The translations under genes were made by a program, and so were the position numbers. The notes below the pieces were generated by a model. That model saw nothing but the letters and a program-made list of their open reading frames with translations, ran no database searches and had not been told where the DNA came from. 64,000 bases of DNA from an uncultured Sphingobacteriales bacterium (GTDB lineage Bacteria > Bacteroidota > Bacteroidia > Chitinophagales > Chitinophagaceae): assembly GCA_937871285.1 (NCBI GenBank), contig CALMQS010000098.1, positions 1 to 64,000 of the forward strand, given 5' to 3'. Positions 61,772 through 64,000 of the stretch are shown in pieces (within the stretch, counting starts at the first letter, position 1; each line of letters opens with the position of its first letter).

Positions 61772-62923
61772 ATGGCAGATAGTACAATACCGGGTTTTAA
61801 ACCAAAGAAAAGTGTGGCACTTTCGGGCGTAGCGGCCGGTAATACCGCCCTGTGTACTGTTGGAAAAAGCGGGAACGACCTGCATTACCGGGGTTATGAT
61901 ATTCTTGATCTGGCAGAAGGTGCGGAATTTGAGGAAGTGGCTCATTTACTGATCCATGAGCAATTGCCTGCCGCTGCCCAGCTGGCTGCCTATAAAACAA
62001 AGCTCGCCGGCCTGCGGGGGCTTCCTGCTGTGGTAAAGCAAATATTAGAACAAATTCCTGCCGCGGCTCATCCTATGGATGTGTTGCGCACCTATACTTC
62101 GGCGTTAGGTACGGTGAGTCCTGAAAAGGATGATCATCATATTGCAGGCGCAAGAGCTATTGCCGATAAGCTGCTGGCTTCCTTCAGCTCAGCCTTATTA
62201 TACTGGTATCATTTTTCGCACAATGGCCGGCGTATTGAGGTAGAAACTGATGATGAAACAATTGGCGCTCATTTCCTGCACCTGCTGCATGGCAAAAAAG
62301 CAAACGATTCCTGGCAGCAGGCGATGCAGGTATCACTGAATTTATATGCTGAGCACGAGTTTAATGCCTCCACTTTTGCGGGAAGGGTAATTGCAGGAAC
62401 CGGTTCAGATATGTATTCGGCCATTACCGGTGCTATCGGCGCTTTGCGCGGACCGAAACACGGGGGTGCCAATGAAGTGGCCTTCGACATCCAGAGCAGG
62501 TACGCGTCACCGGAAGAAGCGGAAGCGGATATTAAATCAAGACTGGAAAAAAAAGAAGTGATCATTGGATTCGGTCACCCGGTATATACCGTGTCTGACC
62601 CAAGGAACCAGGTCATTAAGAAAGTTGCCCGGCATTTGTCGGAAGAAGCAGGAGATATGCAGTTGTTTAACATTGCAGAAAGGCTGGAAACCCTGATGTG
62701 GAATGAAAAGAGAATGTTTCCCAACTTAGATTGGTTTTCGGCCGTATCCTATCATTTAATGGGCGTGCCCACTTTATTTTTTACACCCCTGTTTGTTATA
62801 TCAAGGGTTACAGGATGGAGCGCACACGCTATTGAGCAACGCCAGGATGGAAAGATTATCCGTCCCGGCGCTAATTATACCGGGCCGGAGAACAGGAAGT
62901 TTGTGCCGATAGAAAAAAGATAA
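61772..62923 (+). CDS. prpC: 2-Methylcitrate synthase
   Basis: 383 residues, the size of the small bacterial citrate/methylcitrate synthases. The sequence runs GVAAGNTALCTVGKSGNDLHYRGYDI, ALRGPKHGGANE, IGFGHPVYTVSDPRN and SAVSYHLMGVPTLFFTPLFVISRVTGWSAHAIEQRQDGKIIRP, which includes the catalytic His and Asp region. Position between prpB and prpD supports methylcitrate over citrate synthase. It condenses propionyl-CoA with oxaloacetate. Confidence 0.94.
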   Translation: MADSTIPGFKPKKSVALSGVAAGNTALCTVGKSGNDLHYRGYDILDLAEGAEFEEVAHLLIHEQLPAAAQLAAYKTKLAGLRGLPAVVKQILEQIPAAAHPMDVLRTYTSALGTVSPEKDDHHIAGARAIADKLLASFSSALLYWYHFSHNGRRIEVETDDETIGAHFLHLLHGKKANDSWQQAMQVSLNLYAEHEFNASTFAGRVIAGTGSDMYSAITGAIGALRGPKHGGANEVAFDIQSRYASPEEAEADIKSRLEKKEVIIGFGHPVYTVSDPRNQVIKKVARHLSEEAGDMQLFNIAERLETLMWNEKRMFPNLDWFSAVSYHLMGVPTLFFTPLFVISRVTGWSAHAIEQRQDGKIIRPGANYTGPENRKFVPIEKR

Positions 62924-62997
62924 GGAGATATTTGTGATCTGTGATTTTTTGATGTCTGATTTAATTGGTGTTTGATCTTTTAATTTAAAGCTAAACT

Positions 62998-63360
62998 ATG
63001 AATAAGCAAGACCTCCAATTGCGCACTAAAAATTTTCATGTTGCAGTCATTAAATTGTGCGGAGATTTTCCAAGAAATGCTGCGGGCTTTGAAACAGCCA
63101 AACAATTGATAAGATCAGCGGGGTCGGTTGGCGCTAATTACCGTGCTGCCTGCAGAGGAAAATCAAAAGCTGATTTTATTTATAAAATTGAAATTGTTGT
63201 TGAAGAAGCAGATGAGTCTTTATATTGGCTGGAAGTGGCAAAAGAAGCGATGTTGGTCCCAGCAGGCTCTGATATTGATATCTTAATGAAAGAAGCCAAC
63301 GAATTAGTAAGTATTTTTAACGCGACAGATATTACAGCAAAAAAGAACAAAAATAAATAA
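62998..63360 (+). CDS. Four-helix bundle protein (23S rRNA intervening-sequence family)
   Basis: 120 residues. Matches the IVS/four-helix-bundle family (PF05635-like): LRTKNFHVAVIKLCGDFPRNAAGFETAKQLIRSAGSVGANYRAACRGKSKADFIYKIEIVVEEADESLYWLEV. Such genes are found singly in many loci and inside 23S rRNA intervening sequences; the role is unknown. Here it lies inside the prp operon, 74 bases after prpC and 96 before prpD, in the same direction. Confidence 0.9.
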   Translation: MNKQDLQLRTKNFHVAVIKLCGDFPRNAAGFETAKQLIRSAGSVGANYRAACRGKSKADFIYKIEIVVEEADESLYWLEVAKEAMLVPAGSDIDILMKEANELVSIFNATDITAKKNKNK

Positions 63361-63456
63361 CCATTTGATTTTCCTGGTCTCAGATATGATACTGTTGCTA
63401 TCGAAGCAGGCTTTAGTAAATCAGAAATCAACTAATCAGAAATTATAAATTTTATT

Positions 63457-64000
63457 ATGTCTTCCATCTCCAACGAACGTCCGCCAACTGATAAAGTAAT
63501 TACAGACATTGCGGATTATGTGCTGCATTATGAAATAAAAAATGAGCTGGCGTGGAAAACCGCGCATTATTGCTTATTGGATACTTTAGGTTGCGGGCTG
63601 GAAGCATTGACCTATCCCGCATGTACAAAATTATTAGGCCCCATCGTACCCGGCACCATTGTACCCAACGGTGCTAAAGTGCCCGGCACCTCTTTTCAAT
63701 TAGATCCTGTGCAGGCGGCCTTTAACATTGGTACCATCATAAGGTGGCTCGATTTTAATGATACGTGGCTGGCGGCGGAATGGGGTCATCCCTCCGATAA
63801 CCTGGGTGGCATACTGGCTACAGCCGACTGGCTTTCACGCACAGCCGTTGCCGCCGGAAAGCCGCCATTAACCATGAAGGCAGTATTGGATGCCATGATC
63901 CGTGCACATGAAATACAGGGCGTGATGGCGCTGGAAAATTCGTTCAACAAGGTAGGGCTCGATCATGTGCTGCTGGTAAAATTAGCTTCCACGGCAGTGG
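63457..64000 (+). CDS. prpD: 2-Methylcitrate dehydratase, N-terminal part (cut by window end)
   Basis: The frame is open from ATG at 63457 to the end of the window (181 codons) and continues past it. It reads MSSISNERPPTDKVITDIADY, CLLDTLGCGLEAL and RWLDFNDTWLAAEWGHPSDNLGG, which match the MmgE/PrpD family, and its place after prpB-prpC supports prpD. It dehydrates 2-methylcitrate to methylaconitate. The full length and C-terminus cannot be judged. Confidence 0.93.
   Translation, partial: MSSISNERPPTDKVITDIADYVLHYEIKNELAWKTAHYCLLDTLGCGLEALTYPACTKLLGPIVPGTIVPNGAKVPGTSFQLDPVQAAFNIGTIIRWLDFNDTWLAAEWGHPSDNLGGILATADWLSRTAVAAGKPPLTMKAVLDAMIRAHEIQGVMALENSFNKVGLDHVLLVKLASTAV

Overview
The window reads as a chromosomal segment of a Bacteroidota bacterium, most likely family Chitinophagaceae. 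The evidence is a SusC/SusD pair, a gliding-motility type C-terminal sorting domain (type IX secretion), a bacillithiol-pathway deacetylase, DUF4954, many short lipoproteins whose lipobox is followed by Lys-Lys-Asp, few Shine-Dalgarno sequences, and repeated TAnnTTTG boxes (the Bacteroidota -7 promoter element) 15-60 bases upstream of starts. I see no rRNA, tRNA, CRISPR array, integrase or intact insertion sequence.

Layout. 0.5-3 kb: small minus-strand genes (DUF1801 double domain, SRPBCC, NIPSNAP) and a probable SRPBCC remnant. 3-12.6 kb: yajQ, Nudix, a two-gene Fe-S electron-transfer module split by a yceI-like gene, a PRPP-dependent transferase, a phosphoglucomutase and a Tat-exported sugar isomerase-like protein. 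12.7-27.8 kb: DUF4412, DUF1080, PQQ-type sugar dehydrogenase, asnA, endonuclease III, VOC, ThuA, SDR, bile-acid-type symporter, MATE, a GH43-like lipoprotein and others. 28-39 kb: fructosamine kinase, SET protein, mgtE, an S9 peptidase with a truncated FkbM fragment fused to its end, glmS and DUF4954. 39-53 kb: a TPR histidine kinase, then a polysaccharide-utilisation-like block: lipoprotein, outer-membrane protein, ECF sigma factor, lipoprotein, SusC, SusD, ceramidase-like and PhoPQ-related hydrolases. 53-59 kb: rhomboid, then three overlapping genes (DUF4105, alpha/beta hydrolase, PKD/gliding protein). 59-64 kb: bshB1, a 94-bp tandem array, and a methylcitrate (propionate) operon prpB-prpC-(four-helix bundle gene)-prpD running off the end.

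How genes may work together. The ECF sigma gene and the lipoprotein-SusC-SusD unit share a gap-free ~70-bp upstream element, with TTAACATT and GATAAAATTGA 19 bases apart in both, which suggests that the sigma factor drives itself and this unit. The prp genes share one likely promoter overlapped by an inverted repeat. DUF1080, ThuA, a sugar isomerase-like protein and a sugar dehydrogenase scattered over 11 kb fit periplasmic 3-keto-sugar metabolism, but this is only inference.

The most unusual non-coding content: a 115-bp MITE-like element with 21-bp perfect terminal inverted repeats, two internal hairpins and an 8-bp target duplication (13,686-13,816); a 7 x 94-bp array (60,031-60,682); a 3 x 129-bp array (28,151-28,537); several families of short repeats that recur in many gene gaps, two of them as an inverted pair around an outer-membrane-protein gene; and a hairpin-rich unexplained stretch at 3,700-3,890.
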